Part shown: positions 55,101 to 64,000 of the stretch, piece by piece | Numbering within the stretch: position 1 is the stretch's first letter | Layout: the number at the start of each line of letters is the position of its first letter | The notes under the pieces: model-generated | What the model was told of the DNA's origin: nothing | Database searches by the model: none | Seen by the model: the letters and a program-made list of their open reading frames with translations, nothing else | Position numbers and translations under genes: made by a program | DNA from: Onthophagus taurus | Taxonomy: Eukaryota; Arthropoda; Insecta; Coleoptera; Scarabaeidae | Assembly (NCBI RefSeq): GCF_036711975.1 | Contig: NC_091966.1 | Location: forward strand, 20,157,501-20,221,500 | Direction of reading: 5' to 3' | DNA length: 64,000 nucleotides

Positions 55101-58100
55101 TTTGTGTTTTTTTTATTCAAATTTGTTAGGTTCATATAGAACAGTGGTGTCCATAACGTCGATCGTGATCGACTGGTCGATCGCGAAGCCATTTTGAGTC
55201 GATCGCCAACAAAATCATAAATCTGGAATAGATATTTCAGATTTATGCTAATAAAGATATTTATGCTGTGCTCCAAAATTCACAATATGCCAGAAATCAT
55301 GACCATAGCTTTTAAAATCAACAATTCTATACGAGCAAAAAGTTAACAAAGCAGGCTTTTTAAATTATACGTAGAAGAAAGCGGCCACGAAGGATGTACT
55401 GAACTTGTGATGCGTTTTCGTGATTTAATTGAGGAAATTAACCAATTTCTTATTACAAGAGGCGACGATTACAGAGTTGTTACAGATTGTTGGAGGATGA
55501 TATTTGGATTGTAGATTTGTCTTTTCTGACAGATATTACAAATAAGCTGAATGACATGAATTTAAAACTTCAAGCACATAATAAAATAATTTTTGACATG
55601 ATGAGTTCTGTAAATGCCTTTAATCAAAAACTAAACATTGCTAAACATAATGTTATCTAGAACGAATGATAATAATTTCACTTCATTTCCCAATATGACG
55701 TCTCAATTAAAAAATATTGCTGCTACCAATATCGATTTAAATAGGTATAAAAATGAAATTAAAAACCTATTTGCAGAGATTGACAATCGTCTTCAAGATT
55801 TAAAAAAATTGATGGTGTGGCACTTTTTATCACTTTTCTGTTTAATAAAAATATAAATATAGAAAAAGTTGCAGAGAAACTGTCTAACTTGTCCGAAATG
55901 GATGTACATAAGTTAGAATCAGAAATCATAACACTGCAAAACGATATCTATGTTAAAGCAAGGGCATCTAAAGAAAATTTTTGAAAATATTTATCGGAAG
56001 AGAAATATACAAAGTTTCGAAAATGTATTGAGAATTTGTACTCATGTTGTGGTTCAACATATTTCACCTGAACTGCATTTTCACAAATGAAAATAATAAA
56101 ATAATAAAAAATACTAAATAATAATACTCATTTAGAATCTTATTTGAGAAATGCCCTAAGTAATTATATTCATCACTTTAAAAAGATTGTAGACTCACAG
56201 CAGTGTCGAATAAATCAAACATGTACCAATGCACTTGGAAGCTCAATTTAATATCTGTATTAAATCATAAAATATTAATAAATGAGTTAAATGAAATGAT
56301 TTTATATTTCATATTTTCTTCATTGAAAAGATGTGATATTATTATAAGCAGGTAGGTAAATATCGCACCTTTAGAAATAAAGTGGCACAACTCAAAAATT
56401 GCATATTTTTAGTTTTAATCATAAAATGTCATAAAAAGCTCTATCAATTGCCGCTTGCTTTCCTATAAACACTATTATTTGATAATTGAAATAATTAATC
56501 AATCTATACTTTTTACTGGTTTTAAATTTATTAATTACTTAGTCTTACATGTTTCGATAAATATTTATCATCTTCAGAGACGCTACAAAGAATTAAATTA
56601 TAAATTATACCGGTTTTAAACATGTTTGTTAATTAACGAAAATGTCCAATTTTATTTGAAAAATAACTTTAATTCTTTGTAGCGTCTCTGAAGATGATAA
56701 ATATTTATCGAAACATGTAAGACTAAGTAATTAATAAATTTAAAACCAGTAAAAAGTACAGATTGATTAATTATTTCAATTATCACAAAACTGGTCGATC
56801 ATGGATCAAATAAACCCTTACGCTTTCCAGTCTACCGGAAGTAGACCATAACTTCGTTATTTTAAATGGAATGCTATAGTTTTTATTACACCTTTTAATT
56901 GTACGTAAAAAAATATGTTGACTTTCATAAAAGTTATTGGTACCTAGCGTTTTTTGTTTTCGAGTTATTTCGATTTAAAGGTTTTTTTGGCAAATTTCAC
57001 CATGCTCTAAAATTCTCAATATGCGAAATCATGACCATAGCTTTTAAAATCAGCAATTCTATACGGGCAAAAAGTTTACAAAGCAGGCTTCCCAGCTAAC
57101 GTTCATTCAAAAAAGCTCTAAATGGGCACGATTACTCTTCAGATGCTCTCAAATAGATTGTCATACATTGTATCGCAGTATCTTATACAGACTGGTTAAA
57201 AATTGAATTACCGTTTCTCCATATTCAGTGGGGAAAAAGTTGAAAATTTTAAATGGAACGTCCCATATTTTATTAGCCTACACGAAAGAGAATTTAATTC
57301 TCTACAATTTATCTATAAACATTCCTATACCTATTTATTGTAGTTTCTCTCATATTCGTAAATTTATCAAAACATGCAGGAAATGCAGGAAACCGTTTGT
57401 ATTTTTATTAGAAGGCCACATTAGAAGGACATTTTGACAGTTTTATGTTCAATTTATTTCTATTATTATTTGTACTATTAACTATGATTGATAATCTTTT
57501 AGTTTATTAGCTTTTACTTACCAAAAATAACAAACAGAAGATCAAATAAATGAAACTATTAAAACAAAAAGTTAAAACAAAAATATAAATTTATAATATA
57601 AATTTGTTATTAAATTGAATTTGGAAATGCAATAAAATACGATAAAATATTTATTTCGTTGTCTTCATCACTGGTGACCGGAAATATGCGATTTCTTTTG
57701 GTCTCGATATATCCAAAACTAAGAAATTCATCAATTTTTTGAAATTTTTCCTTGTGATGGGCGTTAGGTTTGTTAGGCATCTCTCATTAAGTGTTCCACA
57801 CGTCCTGTCAAAAGTTTATTACATTCGCCATCGATACAAAATAAATTTCAAATATCGGCGTTGGAATAATTTACCATGATGTTCAATGACTTACACCCGT
57901 CGTGAAATGTAACTAATGACAACAATAATACAAACATGGACCAAAAACTGTCAAAATTCCATAGCTTTCTAATAAAAAAACCTGCATTTCGTGCATGTTT
58001 TAATAAATTTCGCAATATGAGGCAAACTATAATAAATAGGTATGGGAATATTTACAGATAATTTGTAGAGAATTAAATTCTCTGTCTGATAGGCTAAAAA

Positions 58101-61100
58101 AATATGGAGCTTTCCATTTAAAATGTTCGACTTTCTCGCCATTGAATATGGAGAAACAGTAATTCAATTTTTGACCAGCCTGTATAAGATACTCCGATAC
58201 AACAAATGACAATCTATTTGATAACATCTGAAGAGTAATCGTGCCAACGTAGATGTTTTTTGAATGAACGTTGGCTGAGATATGAAGTTTTAAAGAGCAT
58301 GTTGAAATTTACCAAAAAAAGCTTAAAACCAAAATAACTCGAAAACGAAAAACGCTAGGTACCAATAACTTTTACCAAAGTCAACCTATTTTTTTACTTA
58401 CAATTAAACGGTGTAATAAAAACTATAGCATTCCGTGTAAAATAGCGAAGTTATGGTCTACTTCCGGTAGACCGGAAGTGGCGGCCATCTTGAAAATATT
58501 TTAGATCGAAAGTTCCAAATGAACAACCCATACTACCAAAATTTCAAATCTCTACGAATAGTGGAACCTGAAAAAGTTCTAACGAACCAGTTACGTGAGA
58601 CACCCTGTATTTTCAAGTAATTCTAACCACTAAACAAATGCTATAATGTCTAAAGTGAAACAATTCACGCCATAACCTTCCCTAATAAGACAACCATTCG
58701 CCGTTTTGAAAAATTTTGGGGTGTGTTAATATATATTTATATTGTGTAAGTCATCAGCAAATAGTAGTGAATGAACTAAATCTTTGAAATTAATTTTTTT
58801 TGCTCGTCTAAATGTATATCTCCCTTAAGCGCCAGAGGAAAAACATCAGTTTTAATAAACATTAGAAACGATGAACTTTAACCTCAGGATCTAGAGGATT
58901 TGGAGAGGATGAAGGTACGAATGATGGTGAAATTATGTTAGGTTGAACTTCAAATTGAGATAAGATCGTGATCCAGTGTCCTTAAGATTAAACTTTGATA
59001 TGATAAGTCTTTGATTTTATAATTTAACTTTAATAATTGTTCAGGTATCGTAAATATTTTTCTGCTCCAAAAAACTTTCAGCTTTCGAGTTGAACGACCT
59101 TCATGGGATCGTGTTCGGTACCTCAATTTTTGGTACAACTTTAATTGTTATGAACAATGAATATTACCTGCAATTGCACCATCCATTTTTTGTAGTAAAT
59201 AAAACTTTCAGTATCTGCTGACGACGTTGGTAAAGCTAGAGTAACATCTAAATATTTTAATTGAGTATTTATATATAATGCTTATCACCAACTTACTTCA
59301 TTATTACATATTACTTCATAAAAATAACTTTTTAACTTCAAAGTTTAAGTTATTTTAACTTTTAACTTATTAACTTAAGCTATTAACGTAAGTTTAACTT
59401 TTAAGTTATTTTTAAACTCATTTATTCTAGTAAAAACGTAATATTTCGTATAAACCTTGACTTTATCATCAATTTTTTCTTATTATTAACTAAATTAGAT
59501 ATGTAATAAACCCTCTTTATTTATGAATTTTAGAAGTGTTTTATATGAAACTCAAAGTAAAATATTTATTATATTTTATTAATTGGTACGACGTTTACAT
59601 GTTGACTTAACAATAATTAATGACTACTTAACTTAATATCTAGTTTCACAATTTGTAATAATCGTCCAATAAGCACAATTCATCACATTACCACATTAAC
59701 TTTAATTGTTTTATAAAATAGGAATGTGCTTCCTTTGCAGATATTTACTTCTATTATTATGATTATATTATAATCATGTAACATTGTTTTATTAATTAAA
59801 GTCTTTTTCTAATTTTATTTTATATATTTTTTTCTAGTCTTACCAACAACAGGATCTTCCAGTACGCGAAACTTCTTTTGGTTTAGCACCCCACTACTTC
59901 AATAACGTCATCCATCAGCACCATCACTACCACAATCGTTACATCGACGATTACGAGTATCAACCATCACCGTTCGATTCATGTTCTTGTAGCAGTGACA
60001 CTGATGATTCAGATTCGTCGAGAAGTAATTTACGCGGTCCTTGGTGTGTTTGTTTCGTCGTTTGCGTTATCGTTGCCACATTGGGTGCCGGTTTGGGAAT
60101 CCCACTCGCTTTAAATCCACAATATGATTTAAAAACGCCCGAAGAACGTCTTCAAGCCGTTTATAGAGTACTGAAAGAAGCTCCACTTATCGATGGTCAC
60201 AACGATTTGCCGTGGAACCTTCGAAAATTTGTTCATAATAAACTGGGCGGTTTAAATTTAAGTTCAATAGCTGATAAGGAACCATGGTCATTAAGTAAAT
60301 GGTCTCATACTGATATACCACGTTTGAAAGCTGGTTTATTGGGTGCTCAGTTTTGGTCAGCATATGTGCCTTGTAAATCTCAACATTTGGATGCGGTTCA
60401 GATCACACTTGAACAGATTGATGTTATTAGAAGATTGGTCGAGTTAAATACTCAACATTTTGCACTGGTTTTAACAGCTGATGGTATTAAAGAGACTCAT
60501 AGAAAAGGAAAAATTTCATCATTAATCGGTGTCGAAGGTGGACACGCTCTCGGAAATTCTTTAGCGATATTAAGAACATTTTACAATTTAGGAGCTCGTT
60601 ATTTAACGATAACACATTCGTGTGATACACCATGGGCGAAAGGATCCAATTCAAAGAATAAACAAGGCTTATCACCGTTCGGTTTGAGTGTAATCAAAGA
60701 AATGAATCGACTCGGTATGATTATTGATTTATCTCATACATCTGTAAATACAGCAAAAGCAGCTTTAAATGCCTCAAAAGCTCCCGTTATTTTTTCACAT
60801 TCGTGCGCGTTTTCTTTATGTAACTCAACGAGAAACGTTCCCGATGATATCCTTCGTATGGTCGCTGATAATGGTGGCGTAGTGATGGTAAATTTTTATA
60901 CATATTTAGTGACATGTAATGAATCTGCGAATATTAGTGATGTTATTAATCATATAAATCATATTAGAACCGTTGCTGGTATAAAACATGTTGGTTTAGG
61001 TGCGGGTTATGATGGAATTAATATGACACCGAACGGTTTAGAAGACGTTTCTAGATATCCTCACCTGTTGGCTGAACTACTGCAAGATCCGACGTGGAAT

Positions 61101-61253
61101 GAAAAGGATATAGCGGCTTTAGCGGGTTTAAACGTTTTAAGGGTCTTTTTAGAAGTCGAAAACGTTAGGGATCAATGGAAAATGGAAGATGTGTTACCCG
61201 GTGAAGAATCTGCACCTCCAGTTAAATCGACGTGTACTTCGATCTACTCTTGA
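46127..61253 (+). CDS. Membrane dipeptidase (M19, renal-dipeptidase family), two exons
   Basis: Exon 1 is 46127-46294 (56 codons, MIMAGRGHHQ...NFLDYQ) and ends at a GTAATA donor in phase 0. Exon 2 is 59838-61253 (471 codons), after a T-rich TTTTTTTTCTAG acceptor, also phase 0. Total 527 residues; M133 (46133) is an alternative start at residue 3. Residues 1-122 are hydrophilic with a His/Tyr-rich patch (HQHHHYHNRY) and an acidic Ser run. A single helix (about 125-147, WCVCFVVCVIVATLGAGLG) gives a likely type II topology with the enzyme outside. Catalytic residues of the zinc dipeptidase fold are present: H177 and D179 (IDGHND), E289 (GVEGGH), H356 (IDLSHTS), H377 (FSHSCAF), R388 and D448 (GAGYDG). 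Spacing from H356 to H377 (21) and to R388 (32) equals human DPEP1. It hydrolyses dipeptides and related amides. No C-terminal GPI signal is visible, unlike mammalian DPEP1. The 13.5-kb intron holds many transposons. Confidence 0.85.
46295..48015. other. Intron 1 of the dipeptidase gene, unassigned first part
   Basis: It begins at the GTAATA donor. No gene or clear repeat was recognised. Moderately GC-rich patches at 46960-47120 and 47290-47400 may be old exons, conserved elements or nothing. Confidence 0.4.
48016..48750. mobile_element. TIR element with about 165-bp inverted arms
   Basis: The ends are tacagcctgtttcagagtaa and its inverse, ttactctgaaacaggctgta, at a TA. The arms match for about 165 bp (gccacactatgggtactact occurs in both). 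The interior has no ORF. It is Tc1/mariner-like by ends and target. Confidence 0.85.
49061..50936. mobile_element. Foldback with about 450-bp arms and an internal 173-bp tandem array
   Basis: Left arm about 49094-49560 and right arm about 50475-50936 are inverse copies; landmarks are ggacatgtagaggacaataa and its complement near the tips, and ttccacatgaaatgaggtaa near the centre. The left end extends further (tacaggctgattcacataag at 49061), so the right tip is truncated. The centre is the tandem array at about 49590-50470. Confidence 0.85.
49590..50470. repeat. Tandem array, five units of about 173 bp
   Basis: The phrase gagttatgat recurs at 49631, 49804, 49979, 50151 (one change) and 50324, with spacings 173, 175, 172 and 173. 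Units share accaaaagtactcaattttg, ttctctttatcactagaaaa, and tttttagttcataataaa. Copies differ by about 10% by eye. Confidence 0.9.
50940..52190 (-). mobile_element. DUF4817-type mariner element, no coding left intact
   Basis: Minus-strand transposase from 52036 down to about 50985, lying directly against the foldback at 49061-50936. TIRs were not identified with confidence. It is in the dipeptidase intron in antisense orientation. Confidence 0.7.
50985..52036 (-). pseudogene. DUF4817 mariner transposase, frameshifted
   Basis: The N-terminus (51563-52036) has NYTNAEMCEMYYLYGMACGN and EARRLYPDRPVPHHNLFLRI, the DUF4817 domain. An HTH-like NPTTSTRKIAHNLNLSHSTV follows, then the first catalytic block PEIMFTDEAS. 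Further downstream, in other frames, are FIHDGAPAHF (second Asp block; about 51305-51335) and an altered 'D.FLWG.LK' block (about 51150-51190). Both catalytic Asp blocks are visible, but the reading frame is broken at 51563 and again near 51200. Confidence 0.85.
52247..53340 (-). pseudogene. pogo/jerky-type transposase with internal deletion
   Basis: From 53340 downward the minus strand gives LDNRFYGLTFKSLRSIAYEY, then DWAYKFIKKI (HTH_Tnp DNA-binding region). The block 52749-53117 gives MGFNKTQIDVLFSYLTNLY and PPGSIYNMDESGMSTVPNK, the first DDE_1 Asp. The block 52247-52738 has ADAEHPVLLILDNHSSHRS (second Asp, LILDNHSSH), LLTIPPCSSHRIQPLD, then directly KGIKAFESCGIYPLNKNVFT. About 50 residues normally lie between QPLD and the 'GIYP' block, so a deletion removed the third acidic residue. 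There are stops near 53150 and a shift near 52740. Confidence 0.85.
53337..53480. repeat. Short imperfect tandem repeat
   Basis: About five copies of a 25-30 bp unit with gcagaagactat-(t/g)tact. Unit length varies; the copies have diverged. Confidence 0.6.
53481..54641. other. Dipeptidase intron, unassigned
   Basis: A TACAGGGTGC-like transposon tip occurs near 53852, but no partner end was found. Short ORFs show no family features. Confidence 0.35.
54642..55041. mobile_element. 400-bp MITE with about 100-bp TIRs
   Basis: The left end tacaggttgttcagaaattg and the right end caatatctgaacatcctgta are inverse with several differences. The match continues inward through gattttcgattc and acattttaac motifs. 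Ends and TA target fit Tc1/mariner-type MITEs. Confidence 0.75.
55142..56110 (+). mobile_element. hAT (Charlie/GTF2IRD2-type) element remnant
   Basis: The left end cagtggtgtccataacgtcg is followed by the palindromic gatcgtgatcgactggtcga, as in hAT TIRs. Inside, a plus-strand decayed transposase (about 55365-56090) has DLSFLTDITNKLNDMNLKLQ and MMSSVNAFNQKLNIAKHN, the conserved 'W..DLAFL.DI...LN.LN..LQ' block of GTF2I-repeat/ZBED-type hAT proteins. Some 55260-55360 is a foreign scrap matching 57001-57100. The right TIR was not found. Confidence 0.65.
56540..56585 (-). ncRNA. Hammerhead-like motif, left arm of the palindrome
   Basis: On the minus strand: GTCT, CTGAAGA, T, stem II, GAAA, CATGTA, AGAC. 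It is the exact inverse of the right-arm copy within the motif. Confidence 0.55.
56682..56725 (+). ncRNA. Hammerhead-like motif, right arm of the palindrome
   Basis: GTCT, CTGAAGA (56688-56694), T, GATAAATATTTATC (stem II, 56696-56709), GAAA (56710-56713), CATGTA, AGAC. Helix I is GTCT with AGAC; helix III is the palindrome ACATGT with a GTA cleavage triplet. Confidence 0.6.
56826..58618. mobile_element. Foldback with about 600-bp arms (mariner-type end)
   Basis: The left arm (about 56826-57430) and right arm (about 57950-58510) are inverse; landmarks include tctaccggaagtagaccata, ttggtacctagcg, and gagaatttaattctctacaa. The right arm continues to a tip gagacaccctgta at 58618, which the left arm lacks. 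Related arms occur at 40862-42760 and 63010-63200. Confidence 0.8.
58619..59837. other. Last part of the dipeptidase intron
   Basis: No gene or repeat terminus recognised. It ends in a long pyrimidine tract and the acceptor TAG at 59835-59837. Confidence 0.4.
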
Positions 61254-62027
61254 CCCACACCATCACTGCCAGTTAAGTGTCAAATTATATATATTAAGTG
61301 GATTTAATTTTTTTAAACTCGCCGATGTGTTCAATATTTTTAATGGCGATATTTATTTATTTATTAGATGAAATGATTATTAGAAAGATGTTTTTTCTCT
61401 TTATTTACGAGGGAATCAATATATTACAAGAGTTTATTCTATTCGTTAATAAATAGATTTTTAATCTTAAACTTAATACAATGTTAATATTTTAATGAAC
61501 CAAGATAATTTAAGTTTAGACTTAAAGTAATATTTACTAAAAAAAAATTTAAATCTGTCGGTTTTGGTCCCAAGCATTACTCATTAGCATTTCATAAGTT
61601 ATCATCTAATGGCAATCTTAACCATCATTCTGCCCATCTGACAATCTTCTTAATGTTATCTGACGTACATCAAGTTATCTCAAACAATATCCAACTTTGC
61701 TCTTTCTCGTCCCTGATAGCACTCAATATCGTTTCTGATAACCGATAATATTTAAATAACATTAATTTTTAAGACTTTCAGTTTAGCTAGTTTCGGATAC
61801 TGCCATCTTTAGAGAGATAGGTTAGGTCAAGTTAATCAAAAGAAATTAAGATAACATTTAGGTTTAACTCGACACTTTTGAAAAATTATTGAAAACTTTT
61901 ATAATACATTTAAAATTCAGAAAACGTTTTGTTTCGGATAATTGATATTGACGATATCTCAACATTGTCTCAAACATCTCCAAGTATCGTTTCTCGAAAT
62001 TATGTTTCTTCATAACATCACTAATGT
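61254..62027. other. 3' UTR and flank of the dipeptidase gene
   Basis: AATAAA polyadenylation signals occur at 61449-61454 and nearby. The rest shows no recognisable feature. Confidence 0.45.
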
Positions 62028-62300
62028 TGAACTAAAACTAGAACTAACACTAGCACTATCACTAGAAACATTCGTGTTTAGCTATGCCTCTCTTAAGACG
62101 GGTAAACCCGAATGTGTCTGTGTTAGTTCTAGTTTTAGTTCAATAAAGATATACAACAATCTAACGCCGAATAACAACCAAAACTATCACTAACTATCAC
62201 TAACTGACTTTAGCCGTCTTTTGAAAAAGCGCTTAACGTTTCGTTTGATGTCTTGTTGCAACCTTCTTTAGAAACAGTTCTTGTTTTAATTCAATAAACA
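62028..62300 (-). repeat. Decayed PLE terminus
   Basis: The segment gaactaaaactagaactaac and its inverse (about 62028-62047, 62122-62147) form a hairpin. Minus-strand 62235-62280 has the hammerhead layout seen at 9264-9310, but the core reads CTAAAGA instead of CTGAAGA. Closely related to the PLE inserted in Copia. Confidence 0.6.
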
Positions 62301-63009
62301 CGGGCCGTTAAAGTCTTTGTACTTGTATCATTAATGTTAACGTTAAGGGATAAACGCGTATTAAAGAAAATCTTTCAATCAAAATCAAGTACCTATACTA
62401 TACATTTCCTGTCAGCTCCTCCAACAATTTTTTGCTAAAAGTTGATTTCCCGAAAATGTAGAAAATGAATAAAAAAGATTTGTGTATTGTGCCATAAAAG
62501 GCGTTCTGTAGTTTGCTGAATCTCATATGTCTATATACTTCGTCGGCTTTCTTCAATCGTTTGAGTATGCCCTTCATCAGACTTTAAACTAAACTAAAGA
62601 AAGAGTTACGACTTGTAATCAATCGGTTAGGTTGGGTTAGATTCATCATAGATGTCCAAATACAACTGACAATGTGATCGAAACACATTTAATTCATTAG
62701 ATCCTGGCTTGATGCTATCAGTTGGAGAATCCTATTCCTAAAAGATTCCTTGGCCAATCTTCTGTGAGGAGTACAACTTTGGTGTGCTCACAAAAGACAT
62801 AGCAAAACAAAGTCATTAATTAAAATGTAATTATAGAACTAAAATTTAAAAAAAGCATCTAAATAACTTGAAATGTTGTCCGTCAAAAAGTCAGCAACAA
62901 CCCTGCCTTCTTTATTTCCATTGCCTCGAAATTTGCCTCGTTTATAAAATTTTGTTTATGTGATATGCTCAATGTTTGGATCTAAAATATTTTCAAGATG
63001 TTCGCCACT
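62301..63009. other. Unassigned DNA
   Basis: No supported feature. Confidence 0.3.
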
Positions 63010-63170
63010 TCCTCTCCAGAAAAGTTATGTGGAAGGTGGCCACAAAATCGTTATTTTAAATGGAATGTTATGGTTTTTATTCCATCTTCAAATGTTTATA
63101 AAAAAATTGGTTGACTTTGATAAAGACTGTTGATAACTAGAGCTTTCAGTTTCCAGTTATTTTTATTTTT
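63010..63170. repeat. Fragment of a mariner foldback arm
   Basis: Contains ttattttaaatggaatgtta and ttggttgactttgataaaga, which match the left arm of the element at 56826-58618. No partner arm was found nearby. Confidence 0.55.
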
Positions 63171-63533
63171 ATTTTTATTTTCTTCCCGATAACTATCGGA
63201 ATGTTGCTCATTAAATACTACCGCAGCCTCTTGGTAGGACTTGTACATAGTTGTCACCTGCAATTAAAATTATTTGAATTTTTTCATCTTGGGTTAATAA
63301 ATTCATTTTTTCGAGTTAAATATGAATGATCTTAAACCGCTCAAACAAAACACAATAATTATGCAGAAATTTTTTTGCTTAAGTAGAAATCCAATGATAT
63401 TAGTTCATTTTAGATCATTTGATTGAAGAGAACCAATCAGAACAACATTATACTGAAAACAGCCCATGGGTATGAATATATTTGATTTATTTCAATTTTG
63501 ACGTTTCTAATATTTAATAATTTCGAAATGTCA

Positions 63534-64000
63534 CGATTTGGCTGTGATATAGACGAAATAATTGATACAATTATTGAATCAACTACACCAAAAAACACTG
63601 TTAACAGCAAAAAATTTGTATAGAAAACATTTATGGACTTTTGTAACGTCAGAAAATATGAATTAGATGGCAATCGCACGATGGAAGAACTAGCGTTGAT
63701 TTTAAAGGATTAGGCTGTAAATATGAGAAAACAAGGTGGTACAAAGTTTAAAGAAACTACGGTGAAAACCATGTGAAACGTGACGAGTAAACTTTTACAA
63801 GAAAAATATTATAAAAGTTATAAAATCATAATTGATCCGTTCAAAAGTGTTGTATTTCAAAAAACGCGAGCTGCTCGGGATTCCATACGGCGTAAACTGC
63901 AATCGGATCCCTGTAAGCGGAAACAAAGTTCAGCAGCATTAAGTTCAGACGAAATAACCAAAATTGCAAATTTATGGGATGAAAACTCCCCTGTCCGGCT
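63534..64000 (+). pseudogene. Crypton-like / DUF3504 tyrosine-recombinase remnant, cut by the window edge
   Basis: One plus-strand frame reads CDIDEIIDTIIESTTPKNTV, then KTFMDFCNVRKYELDG, MRKQGGTKFKETTVKTM, DPFKSVVFQKTRAARDSIRR and SSDEITKIANLWDENSPVRL at the end. The layout (core-binding helices with 'F..FC..R', then 'RK..G..F...T....', then 'L......K.......L...E...L.......P.GL') is that of insect Crypton-derived recombinases. Three in-frame stops (about 63623, 63711 and 63775) break it. The catalytic domain lies past 64000. Confidence 0.6.

Larger units (their letters stand above)
56471..56786. mobile_element. Palindromic PLE-derived element with two opposed hammerhead motifs
   Basis: Two nearly perfect inverted arms of about 115 bp (56471-56592 and 56665-56786) surround a 70-bp spacer. 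The outer ends are gataattgaaataattaatc and its inverse. Each arm holds one hammerhead-like motif (56540-56585 minus, 56682-56725 plus) with the perfect stem II palindrome GATAAATATTTATC. No coding capacity. The arrangement equals the inverted terminal repeats of a PLE brought together. Confidence 0.8.

Noticed and set aside
60081..60083. Start of the dipeptidase at 60081
   Set aside because: The codon there is TTG, and the frame is open upstream to a splice acceptor at 59837, including the transmembrane helix.
1..64000. CRISPR arrays, operons, tRNA or rRNA genes
   Set aside because: None found; the sequence is eukaryotic, and the tandem arrays present are transposon parts without spacers.

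Overview
The window reads as nuclear DNA of an insect, most likely a beetle. It is AT-rich, its genes have very short introns (53 and 54 nt seen here) beside one very long intron (13.5 kb), and most of it is layered transposable elements typical of arthropods: BEL/Pao, Copia, Penelope-like (PLE), Jockey/CR1-like and RTE-like LINEs, hAT, PIF/Harbinger, pogo, DUF4817-type Tc1/mariner, Mutator-like and Crypton-like sequences, and several foldbacks. The species assignment is inference.

Three host genes can be supported. (1) A first coding exon of a small membrane protein, possibly TMEM200-like, lies on the minus strand at 2574-2784 and continues past the left edge. (2) A gustatory-receptor gene at 25704-26789 has one 54-nt intron. 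(3) A membrane dipeptidase (M19) has its first exon at 46127-46294 and a catalytic exon at 59838-61253, joined in phase 0 across a 13.5-kb intron full of transposons.

Layout: 1-1.7 kb, LINE RT split by a TIR element. 2.5-2.8 kb, membrane-protein exon. 4.9-11.8 kb, one Copia element (TSD TCTCC) whose 5' LTR holds a foldback and a second insertion, and whose integrase is cut by a Penelope insertion. 13.2-16.9 kb, a Harbinger element with MADF and transposase genes, itself invaded by a LINE and a PLE fragment. 17.5-25.5 kb, a mariner split by a full PLE (12-bp TSD) and by a LINE that carries another mariner. 25.7-26.8 kb, the receptor gene, bracketed by inverted copies of one mariner family. 27.9-35.8 kb, a hAT transposase gene split by a very young, apparently intact BEL/Pao element. 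35.9-45.3 kb, RTE-like LINE copies within a duplicated segment, one of them split by a 4.66-kb foldback with a 9-bp TSD. 46-59.8 kb, the dipeptidase intron (foldbacks, a 173-bp tandem array, mariner, pogo, hAT, a palindromic PLE derivative). 61-64 kb, 3' flank and a partial Crypton-like recombinase.

The most notable non-gene signal is a set of hammerhead-ribozyme-like motifs at the ends of four different PLE copies. They differ in sequence but keep the CUGANGA and GAAA cores, a complementary helix I, and a self-complementary helix III (ACGT, ACTAGT, ACATGT, ACCGGT). All boundaries and TSDs were read by eye; no alignment or search was run.
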